Shown here one piece after another: positions 35,201 through 49,900 of a stretch of DNA of 64,000 bases (positions are counted from its first letter, which is position 1; each line of letters opens with the position of its first letter). The notes under the pieces were generated by a model. It saw nothing but the letters and a program-made list of their open reading frames with translations, had not been told where the DNA came from and ran no database searches. The translations under genes and the position numbers were made by a program. Source of the stretch: Hofstenia miamia (lineage: Eukaryota; Xenacoelomorpha; Acoela); assembly GCA_004352715.1 (NCBI GenBank), contig SCFE01000022.1:1043161-1107160 (forward strand). Reading direction: 5' to 3'.

Positions 35201-38200
35201 GGATGTGCAATTAATTCCTTCAATTGATGTCTGATTTTGGTTCCATCATACATAATCGACTTCCCTGGAATTAAAAATGAGAAATTAATCCAAATATAAT
35301 AATGGTAAACTATCCCTTAAAAGAAGTACACAAATAAATAAATTTACTAATAAATATTAATAATAAACTGTATAAACTATTATCAAAAATTGTGGTGGAA
35401 TCAACCTAAGGATGCGTAAAAATTACCAAAATCGGAATGGGGATCTACATTTTTATAAGATTAACAAGTTCTCCCAATTCCTTATCTACTTTTTCTTTAA
35501 AAAAGACCAGTTGCTTTTCAGAGAATAGTTCTCTACCCTTGTTATTTTGCCCTTCGCGAATAAAATTTTGCATTCCAAAATCCTTAAATCTATTCTGCAT
35601 TGCTTTAAAATCCGAGTCTTCTTCTACTTTTACCAATGATTCTTGAGATGCGGCGATGCCCAGAAATCGTGAAATGTGTCCAACAGTAGCGACTTTATCT
35701 TCAACAAGATCTTTGTAATTAACTATTAAACAATGGTCGTTGCCAATGGTGGTGGCATACTCCAGCCAAAACTTATGCCATTTGAACCAACTTCCACAAG
35801 CATGCATTTCTTTCTCAACAAACACTTCAAAGAACTGATCGAAAGTCAAATCCTTGTACAGACCTCTGAAAAATGGAAGGTCTCGATAAAAATGGTAGTT
35901 ACTGACCATGCAGTCGTAATAATTTCTTATGACAATAACAGACTTGGGTTTCCGTTCAAAGTATACTGAAGGCATCAAAGTGGTATTTAAATGTGTTTTC
36001 AGCAATCTTGGCCGTTGAGAGTTTTCGGCAGCCTCGACTCCATCATATGTTTCTCTTTTATCCTCAATAAAGGGAGAGGATTTAAATAACTGATCGGAAG
36101 CAAAATCCTTGGAAAGCAAACTCAGCAAAATAGTTTGCATGAGGGTAGTTCCAACACGCGCGTAAGTTACAATAAATGTATCATCTTCAAAAACTTTCAT
36201 ATTAAAAATGTTTTTCCAGAATTCAGCATTGGCGGTAAGATGCGTGTGTTCTATATATTCGCCATTAACAGTGTAGCAAACGCTTTTCCCGCCTTCTTCA
36301 TCTACAGCTTCTCTTAGGATTTTTATCTCCGGCTCCATTCTGTTTCGTTTGCTCAAGTAATCGTGACACTGGCTACTAACTACACAGTTTTTATATGTTT
36401 GTGTACGAGATAAAACCAAACCAACTAATAGTTTACGTTGTGACGTAGCTCTCTATGTAGACATCATAACGAATCCCAATCGCCACTATTTAACGCTAGA
36501 ACAGCGAGTAATCCTTGAGAATAAATTTACATTTGATGTCTCAAATGCAAAATTTATCAAATAGAAACAAAATTTCTACTAACAGCAAATTCAATGAGAT
36601 CATCAATAAAATTGGAAGTATATGTACCTGCCAGTGTTTTTGCTGAATGAAGCAAACAAAATATGGCTTATAGGTCATTTTGACCTATTGTCTCGTTTCT
36701 AGTTTTAAATTTTTATTCGTTAGTCTCTCAAATTAAAATTTTAGTAATTTTGAGGAAATCCAACCCTGCAACGTGTGTTGTTTATTGTTGTTTATTTCCT
36801 TAGCATAAAATGGCAATAAACCTTTAGCTTCTGCTACTTCAACTTATTCATTTATCGTAAAGTAAAATAAGATTGCCACAATAAATCCCTTTTGGAAAGG
36901 CCAGCACTGAGGAAGATTACTGATGTCACTCCTTACAGCCAAGCACCCAGGACTTACTCCAACAGTAGTCAGGTTAAGTATTATGTTACTTTTTCAGATT
37001 TACTTATCAAACTTTTGACTTTTTTTTAAAAAAGCAAAGAGAAAAATCATGGTAAAAATATTTATTTTGTAAAAGTAAGGCAAAGCTATTAAATTGAACT
37101 TTATTGCAACGCTGAGTAGTTTGATATATTTTGAAGCTCTAAAGGTTGTAGAGGATGTGTTTTCATCTTATTATTTGTAACCGTTTTGAGTATGAGTGTC
37201 TTTGACGTGTATTTATCCAGACGATTTCTATTGAACACGATAGTGATTCAAATTTTTCACGGAGATGAATTGTTCACCCAATTATCATTCACGATGTTTC
37301 TTAATTCATCCAAATTGGTAACATAATATTGAGAAATTTTTCAGCGATGAGCCCTATCAAATAACTAGTACTGGTGATGCACGTATTTTACTAAAAGGTG
37401 TTTTGCATGATTTGTTCTTCACTCTAAGAGCCTTGCCATTACCAATGAGGTTAATAAACTGTAGGTACAACAGCTTCAATGTCTTACCAACCGCTTGTAT
37501 CAAACTTGCTGCATCTGATAACAAGTATGAGTGTCTTTGACGTGTATTTATCCAGACGATTTCTATTGAATTCGATAGTTCTTTGTGCTTCTTGGTAATT
37601 CTTTGAGAAAATCCAAAGTTAGCCTTAGATGTATAATTTTAAGTTCAAATTGGTAACATAATATTGAGAAATTTTTCAGCGATGAGCCCTATCAAATAAC
37701 TAGTACTGGTGATGCACGTATTTTACTAAAAGGTGTTTTGCATGATTTGTTCTTCACTCTAAGAGCCTTGCCATTAGCAATGAGGTTAATAAACTGTAGG
37801 TACAACAGCTTCAATGTCTTACCAACCGCTTGTATCAAACTTGCTGCATCTGATAACAGACGTTTTATTGAAATACACCTGGTTCCTTAGTAGCATCATT
37901 ACCAATTTGTGTATTCTTTGTGCTTCTTGGTAATTCTTTGAGAAAATCCAAAGTTAGCCTTAGATGTATAATTTTAAGTTTGTGTAACATAATGTGTACT
38001 GCAGTGAGGTACTTAACAAGATTTGCTGTAAACAACACAATCTTTGCCTGTATTAAAATTGATACCAACAACTTAAAATAAATATGATGCGCAAAAGCAA
38101 TATTAAAGGAAAAGATGAGCATCTATTATAGATAAGAAAAGAACAAGGACTATTTGAATTAAAGAGCTAAACAAAACCAGATTAAGGAATAAGGAAAAGA

Positions 38201-40870
38201 ATTCAATAATGGAGTGTAAGAGAAAGAGCCTAAGTGAAATATACAATGGAAGTAATACGGATGAAGGTCAGAACTGAAAGTGGTCCAATCCAGGCCGCGG
38301 TTGGATCAAATCCTAAAGCATTGCGGTCCTTTTTGACCGAGAATTTTCAAAGACTATATGCAAAGTTAAGTAATGTATCATTCTTTTTTATTTCAATACA
38401 ATGTATTTCCAAATTATATACCATACAAGTATACTTAAGTTGATCTGGAAATTCAGAACACAGACCACAGAAGATATGTATATACGCGTATATAGGCCTA
38501 TGCCTAAATAAAGCCTTATCTGAGCTTCATACTTCAATCGTTCTGCACTGGTTCTTGAAAAATTGTGCATTGATCTGGTGATTGAATTAGAAAGTGACAA
38601 TATTTATTTAGCATAAACATCAATACGACCCGCAAATTTTCACTCTGAAACTAACTATTCATTGGTATTAATTAACGTTTTCTATCTTTCTCGAATCTAG
38701 TAACTTTTTGATCAATCAATCTAAACTTTATATCCAAACCCGACCTTATATGAAACCTGAAATTAGGTCTGGCTTAATCGGGTACCCGATTTCACTCTCT
38801 AGTTTGAATGCATCAGTCCATTCCTGTTCTGTCCCATAAATTCTGGACTATTTCCAGCTCTGATGAAGAAGTTGTCAGAAAAATTTTTTTGAGGAGAAAA
38901 CAGTAGAAGCATCAGAGCGAATTGAATATGATCAAAAGGATCAAGATTATTTTAATTTAACAAAATGAAGTTGAAAAAACGAAATCAAGAGCCTAAAAAT
39001 GAAGTAGTGTCAGTAGTAGATTAAGTGAGTTTAGAGGAGAGCTATGTTAGGGAAACGAAGATATTCACTTAAGGGCACGTCTTCTAAAATGCTCGATGGA
39101 AATGAGAAGTGAACGAAGTATTAACCAATAAGGAAAGCGGGTAAAGATAGCATGTGGAAGAAGAGGCTGAAAGATTTCTTGACGAATGATGAATGGAATG
39201 TTCCGGCTGATAGCAAAAGACGAAGAGGTTGCTTTCTTAAGTATTACGTTGGTATGATAGGACCACAATAGGCAAATGGAGTTACCAAGGAATGTTTGCT
39301 TAGAAAAAAGAAGAAACAACTAGGGAAGGCCGCAAAAGAGCGAGTTGATGAAGGAAGCAACACACATATAGATTTAGCGGGACGAAATTCAAGATTTTAG
39401 ACAATAACCAGTCGAGAAGTAAATCAACTGCTGATTGAATAACAATGAAGAAGCTAGGACCAAAGGGGTAGCTAAGCTGTCATCAGTATAGAGACTGGAA
39501 GGTCAAGCTACGGTAATTGCAACATGATTATCATTTTTTTTCAAGCATCAATATTAAACAACATGAGTATAAAAGCATGAATCTGAAAACTATTGGTTGA
39601 CATGCAGCTTCCTTCGAGAGATATGAGCGCATTAATTACAAATAGTCATAAATGAGCGTTGTGAATGCGTTCTTAGGCAAACTAATGTGAATAGGCTGCC
39701 CAAAGTTGGCACATTGATGGAATATATCATGAAGCGTCTTAGATATGAATTTCATTGTCTACAAATCGTTAAGCGTACTCAAGATTTTGAGATACGAAAG
39801 TTTGCACAATTCAGTTTTAAATCAAAATAAATTTTCTGTCCTCTTCTTGGGTGCACGAGACATATTTGAGATTTTCAGAAATATATTGGATTTGACTAAA
39901 ACAATAAAAATTTTTGTCACATTCACGACTGTAGTGATGAGAACAAGAGAGTTGAGTTTCTACTGATGTGTCGACCATATATAATATAAATTGCTTAATT
40001 ATATTATATATGCATGCACAATTCGCTTAACGGATTAGATAACTAGCAGAACTAATCCACGCTGAAACCATTATAATTAAGCCAATTATTTACTACTGGA
40101 CATTGGAATGGGTCTGGCTATAATCAGGTTTGACATTCGCAACCTAAGAACAGGCTGATAGGGGTCATACTCAATTACAACACTTTGTCCAAAAAATGCC
40201 AATTAGGTTACTTACAAAGCTTTGCTGTACAATATGTAAGTCCTTGCTCCAATAGTTTAACTTTTTGTACTTATTGTAATTCCGAATCGAATTTTTTATG
40301 AAAGTGTGTACCAATAACTTACCGTGGCAATAATTTATATATATATATATATGTATATATATATACAGGGTGTTCATAAAGTCTCTTAGGAGTAGAATTG
40401 GATATCAATACTTTAATAGGCCTAAATATGCTGTCCACCAAAAAAAGAATTTTTTAGTGGAATTTGAGTTTCGAAATATAGATAAATATACACAATCAGT
40501 GAAGGAAGAATTCCAGAGACGATTTCCTCAGAGAGAAGTACCTCGCCGTGATAGCGTCAGCGATTTAATATCTAAATTTAAAGCTGAAACATTATATTTG
40601 TTTGGAAGAAGGAGGAAAACATATTCAGTATTTGAGTTATCAATATATATATTTGGGGTTATTTTCTTACTTTCCACTGCGGAAACACTTTATAAACACT
40701 AGATCAATTGGACTTGTTTGTCCGAGATATATACCTGATCAAGGAATTCCATTTTTCTGNNNNNNNNNNNNNNNNNNNNNNNNNNNNNNNNNNNNNNNNN
40801 NNNNNNNNNNNNNNNNNNNNNNNNNNNNNNNNNNNNNNNNNNNNNNNNNNNNNNNNNNNNNNNNNNNNNN

Positions 40871-40904
<34 letters not shown>

Positions 40905-43900
40905 CCTAATTTCTCTTGTTGTTACTTAAATAACTTCAATGTCAAGCACTATTTAATCTCACATTTGTCGTTTTGCAATGATCACAGTATAGCGGGTCAT
41001 ATTCGCAATGCTCATTAAGGGCTGTAATTATCTTAGGATTGCTGACTTTTCACAAATTTTTTAATGTAGTTTATAATTGCTACAGCATCATAACCCAAAA
41101 ACATTTTTGGTTGCAGCACCGTTGAATTTTGGTTGAATTTGCAATAAACACGTTACACGCTGTATTTGCCACCAAAATTCAAGCAAATTTAACTAGTATT
41201 CAACAACAGCTCAAGAAGGAAAATATGTGTGTATACAACTTATATTTGGCGTTAGCATATGAAAACCGAAAAGCAAAAATTTAAAATTATAAATAATTTT
41301 AATAGCACATATTCAAAGGAAAGTAAGAATAATTTATGCAAAATTGCAGTACTAACTTAAAATTGTTTGAAAATTAGTAAAATTGCTTTTTACTTTATAC
41401 TCTTTTATGTTTCTTGTAAACAATTATTTCCTATTCAATTCAAAATCGAAACATTTAATTTATATTCGTTTTTGGTCAAAGTTATTACCAAATGGCTAAT
41501 GAATATATAACACATTTCTAAGGCAATTGATCATGCTAAATAACATGGTAATGTAATGGAATATCAATTCTTGGAGTTCTGACTAAATAATTGATATTTT
41601 CGAACCCACATATGCTATTGTAGGTATATATTTGTTGTATGCATTGTTATATGCATCTGTGCCAAGCAGTTAATCTCTGGAATCTAAAGTATTATAACTA
41701 TTAAAAAGCGTTTACGCATTGAATTTTTAGTTATAAATGAAGTTCCAAATTCGACGTCCTTGCAAGATTGCAGTGACGGCAATGAACACGTCCAAGCACC
41801 GAGTGCGTTCTAAATTCAACGTCCATGCAAAACCTATATGTCACAAAATCAACGTCAGTGAAATGTTACTGCAACCAAAAACATTTATTGGGTTATCATA
41901 ATCTACATTCAACACTTTGTCTTTGTACTAAACAATTAAAATATTTACGTAATGGGACTAATTAAGACAAATAAATATTGGTAATTAATAAATAGTTATC
42001 AAAGGAATTCTGATTTTTTTGTGTTTTTCTTTCTTAACTAACTTGAATGCTTTAAAATAATGCGCTTACTGCTTACAATTAGATATGCTCCATAATTTTC
42101 GTTCCGCAACGTTTTATCGTGTCGCATCCACAACGTGTATTAAACGTTTCTCATCGTAATATTCATGATTTTGAAATTTTCGTATCTGAATATGGTCCTT
42201 ACTTACTAGATCAATTGGACTTGTTTGTCCGAGATATATACCTGATCAAGGAATTCCATTTTTCTGAAGGATTTAAAAAAAAATGTCACAAGCTGTCGCA
42301 TCGGCAACGAATTTTCGATAATTCATCCATGACTGATATTTTGCTTTTGGAAAAATTAAAAAGTATACTTAAGTCTTATAAGCTCAATAAAAATATTCAT
42401 GACTAAGGTAGGGTATAAGCAACCAAATTACTACTTTGGCCTTACCTTGGGCACAAGGAAGAGAAGAACAGTAAAAAATAACCTTGAGGCGCTCCACTAG
42501 AAATAGTGGTAGGTGATGACAGATGGTAATTGCAACGAGTTACTTGACAGCGCTTAGTTTAATAGGTGAAAAAAAGTGATTAAAGAATCATCAAGTCTGA
42601 AAAGACAGTTAGAAATTTAGGCTTTTGAACTTAAAAATATATACCAATCTATCTCTAACTCAAAATTTCATGAATTTTATAGGTTAAATTTAAGCATGCA
42701 AAATTTTAGCTGCAAAGAGGAAACACATGAATTCCGAAAAAAGCTAAAATTTGAGTTCCTAAAAAATACATACATTTCACTGATTATCATTCAAACCAGA
42801 GAGTTATAACTAAATTATATAAAATGAACGCATAAATGTACAATCCAGTCCTCCAATTGCAGTAAGTTTTTAGATTTATCTATTGAAGCACTATATTTTG
42901 CTTCCTTCTTAACAATTGCTATAATTTATTTGCTTGTTATTGGAGATGATCAATAAATCCCGAAGATAATATTTCGTCAACAATTATTAATATTAAAAGA
43001 ACAAATAAAGGATTTTGTTGCACTATATTAGTAGATATTAAAAAACAATTATATAAAGTCAACTATTCACAAAAAATTATTAATAAATACATAAAAGATT
43101 ATCAAAAATCATTTGAATCAGCTAAAGATACGTAAAAATAAACAAAGAAGAATGGGGATCTATATTTTTATAATATTAGCATGTTCTCTCAATTGACATT
43201 TGGTTTTTTCAATTGATTTCATTAAATGAATTAATTAACTCTTAATAAGCCAGAATTTAGTCACAGCTACGTTCAGACTTAAAATGAGAAGACTGCACTT
43301 TTAGCATTCAGGATATTAATTGCAAGAAAACAAATGATGTTTTAAAAGAACTGTTAAAATTATTTGCTCTGAAAGAAATAGATATTTCACTGTATGACAT
43401 TTAATCAAAATTTTAAATAAAAATTGCTTTGGATGCTGTTTGACTTAAAAATAACGTTTGAATTTATTCAAATATGAAACGAATCTTTACATTCTTATTT
43501 CTTTATAAAAATCAGTGAAAAGAGACGCATAAAAAATCCTTTAAAATGAAAACTAAATTTGCCATCAATTTTTTCAATTGTGTTCAGTTTTTACTACTTA
43601 TAATTCATTTCCTTGCAGAAGCAATAACAATTATATTTATTTATATTGAAAATGATCAATATATTTGCGAATTATAAAATTAAAAAAAATTATAAAGCAC
43701 ATTTTCGCAGCCATATATTTTTCTTAGATTCCAATAACTAATTAATAAAAAGTAAACAAAATAACTTGCTTAAATGATTAAAAATGCATCTACATTTTTA
43801 TAAGAGTAACACGTTCTCCCAATTCCTTATCTACTTTTTCTTTAAATAGGGCGAGTTGATTCTCGGAAAACAATTCTCTACCCTTGTTATTTTGCCCCTC

Positions 43901-46900
43901 GCGAATAAAATTTTTTACGCCAAAATCCTTAAATCTATCCTGCATGGTTTTAAAATCGGAGTCTTCTTCGACTTTTACCAAAGATTCTTGAGATGCACTG
44001 ATCCCCAAAAATTGTGCAATTTTTTCAACAGTAGCGACTTTATCTTCAACAAGATCTTTGTAATTAACTATTAAACAATGGTCTTCACCAATGGTGGTAG
44101 CGTACTCCAACCATAATTTATGCCATTTGAACCAACTTCCACAAGAGTGTATTTCTTTGTCAACGAATAATTCATAGAACTGATCAAAAGTCAAGTCCTT
44201 GTACAAACGCTTCAAAGTTGGATTGTTTAGATAAAAGTTGTAGTTGCTTACCATGCAGTCGTAAAAATTTCTTACGACAATAACAGACTTAGGTTTTCGT
44301 TCAAAATATTCTGAAGGCATCAAAGTTTTAATTAAATGCGTTTTCAATAATCTTGGCCGTTGAGAGTCTTGAGCAGCTTCAATTCCGTCATATGTTTCCG
44401 ATTTATACTCGATAAAAGGAGACGATTTAAATAACTGATCGGAAGCAAAGTCCTTAGAGAGCAAACTCAGCAAAATAGTTTGCATGAGTGTAGTTCCAAC
44501 GCGTGCATAAGTTATAACAAACGTATCATCTTCAAAAACTTTCATATTAAAAATTTTTTCCCAGAATTCAGCGTTAGCTGTAATGTGGTTGTGTTCTCGA
44601 TATTCACCATTAACTGTATAGCAGCTAGTTTTCCCGCCTTTTTCGTCCACAACCTCCCTTAGGATTTTGATCTCCGGCTCCATTGGTATGGTTTGTTGAA
44701 ATAATTGTGATACCGGGGATGAAATGCAAGGTTTGTGTAAATTTGTTTTAAGCATTTAACTTCAAAGTACAAGTATTAAATAAGTAGATTATCTAAACAA
44801 ATCAAATCATTGGAACTATTCTTGAATCCATTATAACATTTACCGAGTGGGAAGAAATCGCATTTATATTCAAGAACAAATTGAGATAAGGAAGAAAGAA
44901 GAAATGTGAGGAGTTGATTTTTAAAGATTCTAGGGTTATAGCAAGGATGAATTTCTAGATTTGAAATAATAAAAGTTAGCAAGAGAAATTATTCAATAGA
45001 AGTTATTATGAGAACAAGTTGCGTTATACATGCGAGGGAGATGAAACAAGACATTAGAAGAAGAGCGAGAATTATATGCAGTATTGTAGAATTTAAAGAA
45101 AAGATCCAAGGAAGGAGGCTATACAAGAGCCTATCAAGTTTAATAGAAGAGGAACTTAGAAACCAGTATTGGGAATTATAGCAAAGAGTGAAGAGCCAAT
45201 AACATTTAAAGAGAATAAATTTGGAAGGAAAATTAAGTGAACTCAGCAGTGATGACATAACGAACTAAAGAGAAGAGGAGAACTTCTTAGTTTCTAATGA
45301 AACATGTTTTACCAGGAAAGCGAGAACGAAATTATTACACCAAGATTCCGGAGATTCAGATCAAAATGACTTGGTGTATCATTTAGATAGAAAACAGGAC
45401 GCATGAAATTTTTAGAGGAACAAAAAAAGAGCTTCCGCTTAGGAGATATTGAATGGAAGCCCATTAGTAGATGAGCAGAGTTCAGCTTGAAGACTGCATG
45501 ACTGTATGCTATTCGGAACAGACGAGAAAATACGAGTGTCATCATACAGGCCGCTTATCAGAAAATACAGAGTCAATGCGAACTAACTGACTTCTGTCAG
45601 TAAAATAATGGAGATGAGAGATATGAAATTTCGAACGTTTGGTCAGTAAGATACAATGAAGAACTTTATCAAAAGCTGTTTGAAAGTCAATATAAAGGCT
45701 AAAAAGAGGAACATTATGATTAAAGTGAGAATAGGCCCTATCGAAGAATTTTAGAAGGGAGAATGCAGTCGATCTATATGAAAAATCTGTACTGAGATTT
45801 TGATATTAGTGGGCGAATGATCTGATAAATAGCGTTAAATATAGATCTTTTAAAGGTAAGAGATAGGTGAGAAAAAATAGAAATTGGCTTATAAGAAGAA
45901 CAGTGATGTCGGGGAAGATTTTTGCGCGTTTTGAAAATAGGAACAACTAAGGCAGTTTTCCAGATTTTAGGGAATGTAGATGTAAGGAGGGGATAACAAA
46001 ATAGATGAAACAAAGGGTCAGCAAGGGAAGACACAATGTTTTTAACAAGAGGACAACTGATCAAATGGAATAGAAAGAGACTTCAGGGTGAACGGATTTT
46101 AAAAATTGTATATGGAGAGAGAGAATTAAGAATGATTTCAGACGAGTTCAAGATTGTGAATTTGAAAACATAGAAGCATTGGAAAACTATTGAGGGAGAA
46201 AAAAAGCAAAAATATTCGTTAAAAAAGTTAGAATTTTGCCATTAAACTCAAGGGTAGAGGGAAGAGATTTAGTTTTAAAAAGTCCCACTCTTTGTTCATG
46301 GAGCAAACTCAAACACTTATTGCACTTAGTTCCCTGACATCATTATTTTTCACGTTTTCCGACACTCCGCACACTTGCTGGCATTAACAGTTTGCGTTGA
46401 TTTCGTTTTCATAGTAATTAATTCAATTGAAAAGGTAATTACTTTGAATAAACACAACTGGAAATTCGTATAATAAACGTAAGCATAAATAAATTTAAAT
46501 TTAGGATATTCCCAACAATATACGTGAATAGGAATTCTGATTCTTCGGTTTTAGGGATATCTGGCTCAACATTTAATAAACCAGATAAAAATACTTTTAT
46601 CCGAAATTCCAGGTAATATAAATTTAAACTATAGCTTAACTTTGTAAAAAATTCCACACAGATTTGTGTTGAATAAAACGTTTAACTGTTTCAATTAGGT
46701 GATGTTATAAGGCATTGTCTCGGCCCTAACCCATACCTATTAATATAGCCACGATGGTTTATCCATGTATATATATGAAGACCACAGGGGAAAAACCAGT
46801 GATGTCACACATATTCTAAATGGATAAATTCAATTTTTAAGATTTGCGACCTCACAGCTAGCCTCAATTACCATCAATTGTAACAAAAATTTTTGAACAT

Positions 46901-49900
46901 GTACTAATACATCTTACAGATCTTTCAGCAGTGGTAGTTATAGAATTTATGCAGCATGGGTTAGTGAGTGCATTTTCACCCAGGTGGCCGATTGACTTCT
47001 TGACCAGGAGATACCAACCGATGACCTGTTAAAAGTCACATTTATATATTAATATTTTATTGTATCGGCTTCAATAATTTGCTCTTCGAGTGTAATAGCG
47101 TCAATATCGGACTGATTAACAAGATTCAGTGTCACTTTAAACCTAAAATTCTTCCTCCCCATCATCCTCTTCCTCCACAAAAACATCACATGTTTTTAAA
47201 TTTTCAAAAAATGTCTGGACGACGAATCGCAACGACCATAAACATCCAATAATTAAACAGCTTAATCGGCTGTTTTTTAAGATTTCGTATTATTGACAAG
47301 CGGCATTCTGCATATAAAACCTTTGAGTTTTGGATTTAGTTTTTATTGTGAGGGTAGTCATTATCAAAGGTAGCTGAAACTTACTCATCTGTGATTTTCT
47401 AGGCAAATTTGGTAAAGAGCAAGGGAGCCAGAATTACGAATTTGGACCAAATTGTATTGGGATAACCACTAGCGTATGATTTGTACATGTTAATTTCTTA
47501 ACACCCACCCGCTCAAACACAGTGACCCGATTGACCCGGTAGCCATATATATATAAAATAATATTTTACTTTTATATCCACCTATAGATATGCTATTTCT
47601 CAAGATATAAAAGCGATTAGTTGAACTTTTAATATTGCTATTCAAATACATTTCCAAAATAAAATTCTAAATATATAATTTGGTTGTAATTTATTATTAT
47701 TATTTGTTTACATCTGTACTTTAACATAAGTTAATGACAATCTACATTTTTATAAGATTTACGAGTTCTCCCAATTCCTTATCAACTTTTTCTTTGAATA
47801 ACGAAAGTTGACGTTCTGTGAACTTTTCCTTTCCTTTGTTAGTTTGACCTTCACGAATGTAATTTTTTACGCCAAAATCTTTAAATCTATCCTTCATTGT
47901 TTTAAAATCGGAGTCTTCTTCAGCCTTTTTTAATGACTCTTGCGATGCACGGATCCCCAAAAATTGTGCAATTTTTTCAACATTAGCGACTTTATCTTCG
48001 ACAAGATCTTTGTAATTTACAATTAAACAATGGTCTTTACCCGCGGTGGTAGCATACTCCAACCATAACTTGTGCCATTTGAACCAGCTTCCGTATGATT
48101 GTATTTCTTTTTCAACGAACACTTCAAAAAACTGATCAAAAGTCAAATCCTTGTACAGACGTTTCAGATTGGGGTTGGTCAGATAAAAGTTGAAATTACT
48201 CACCAGGCAATCATAGTAATTCCTTACGACAATAACAGATTTAGGCTTTCGTTCAAAGTATTCTGAAGGTATCAAAGATTTAATTAAATGAGTTTTCAAT
48301 AATCTTGGCCGTTGCAAGCGTTCGGTAAGTGCAACCCCGTCATATTCTTCCGATTTGAGCTCAATAAAAGGAGATGACTTTAGAATCTGAGTGGAGCCAA
48401 AGTCCTTGGAGAGAATACTCAGAAGAATTGTTTGCATAAGCGTAGTACCGACACGAGGATAGGTTATAATAAATGTATCATCTTCAAAAACTTTTAAATT
48501 GAAAATCTTTTTCCAAAATTCAGGAGTGGCTGAAAGATGGTTGTGTTCTCGATATTCACCATTAACAGTGTAGCAAATACTTTTGCCGCCTTCTTCATCT
48601 ACAGCTTCTCTTAGGATTTTTATCTGAGGCTCCATTGTTACTTGTTTGCTTAAATAATCGTGACACTCTGGGGGAAATGCACAGCTTGTGCATATTTGCT
48701 TTAAATATTTGAATCCAAAGTTCACGTTTTAAATAAATAGAATGTATAAACAAATTAAAGAATTGAAACCGTTTTTCAGATCCAATAACAACAAAACTTA
48801 ATTCTAAATTTAAAAATAAAGTTTACCTGTGCATGAGGACCTTGTCAAAGTGAAAAGTGATTTTCCCCTCAACTTTCGGAACTTGAAGATGCGGTTTCAC
48901 ACCTTGACAGGAAACGTTGAACGAGAAAGGCTCTGGATTATCTTTAATGCAAGCAATTACAACATCTTTCACTTCTCCTACACTCTTCGGAAAAGCGTAT
49001 AAAATTATTTCCTAAAATATGTAACTATTACCAGGGCTTCATTAAAATTGTAAACAAATTCTCAATTGTAAAAAACCTTAAATTGTATATGAATCAAACA
49101 AGGGATAATCAACATCCAATGTAAGGTGAGAAGGTAGTTGCATTCTTCCCACTGTTCCGGTTCAGAGTTGTCAACGAGCTGACATTTCCAAGCTCGGCTC
49201 GGCTCGGCTCGTTTAAATTTTGTGTAAGTTCGGCTCAGCTTGCCACATAAAATCTTTGAATGAGGCTCGTTTTAGTTCAGTATTTTTTTAAAAATATTGT
49301 GCTCAAAGAATTTTTAACATAGCTCTTCCTATTATTTAATAAACATTTCTTAAATAAGATTATAGGAAAGGCATACTGACTGCAAAAATAAGAAAATTCC
49401 ATAATCAAATTAACAAGCAGAACTATAAACTTGCTTTGCCTAAAATAGGCTCGTTTTGGGCTCGTTGTATATCAAATACTGTGCTCAAGCTCGGCTCGGC
49501 TCGGCTCGGCTCGTTGACAAGTCTGTTCCGGTTGGTGTAGGTGACAATGGAGTTTGTTCATACTTTGTATGGACTAGTTAAGGTGGTGGAACACATACTA
49601 TTTTAGCATTTCTTCAAATGGACATTAAAAATGAATGTAACAGTCTTTGACTGTGAAGGTCGCACACAACACTAATTTTGTTTCCATTGATTCGCGACAA
49701 CATACCGGTACATAGTTATATTCTTGAAAAGGGTATTTTTAAAAAAAGGCAATAAACCCTACAGTGGTACATCTAGCAGAACTTACATCTCTTTCACCTG
49801 GCTCAATTTTGAGGACTTCGTTTGAAATCATAAAGCAATTGTCAGACGAATCACTTAAGACGCACACTTCCATCTCGACAGGAAACCCAGAATTGTTGAC

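Larger units (their letters stand above)
24904..48826. other. Giant HYDIN intron hosting the sulfotransferase cluster
   Basis: The exons on either side (48827-49011 and 24602-24903) join in phase to read VLMHR-KDTKTV, as in vertebrate HYDIN. The 23.9-kb interval therefore contains no missing HYDIN exon at this junction. It carries six intact or nearly intact single-exon sulfotransferase frames, a pseudogene, a decayed LINE, MITEs and TA tracts. Confidence 0.9.

Noticed and set aside
37345-37460. RhoGAP-like domain in the duplicated exon-like frame
   Set aside because: Only a loose LP-P pattern matches; there is no arginine-finger context, so no function is claimed.
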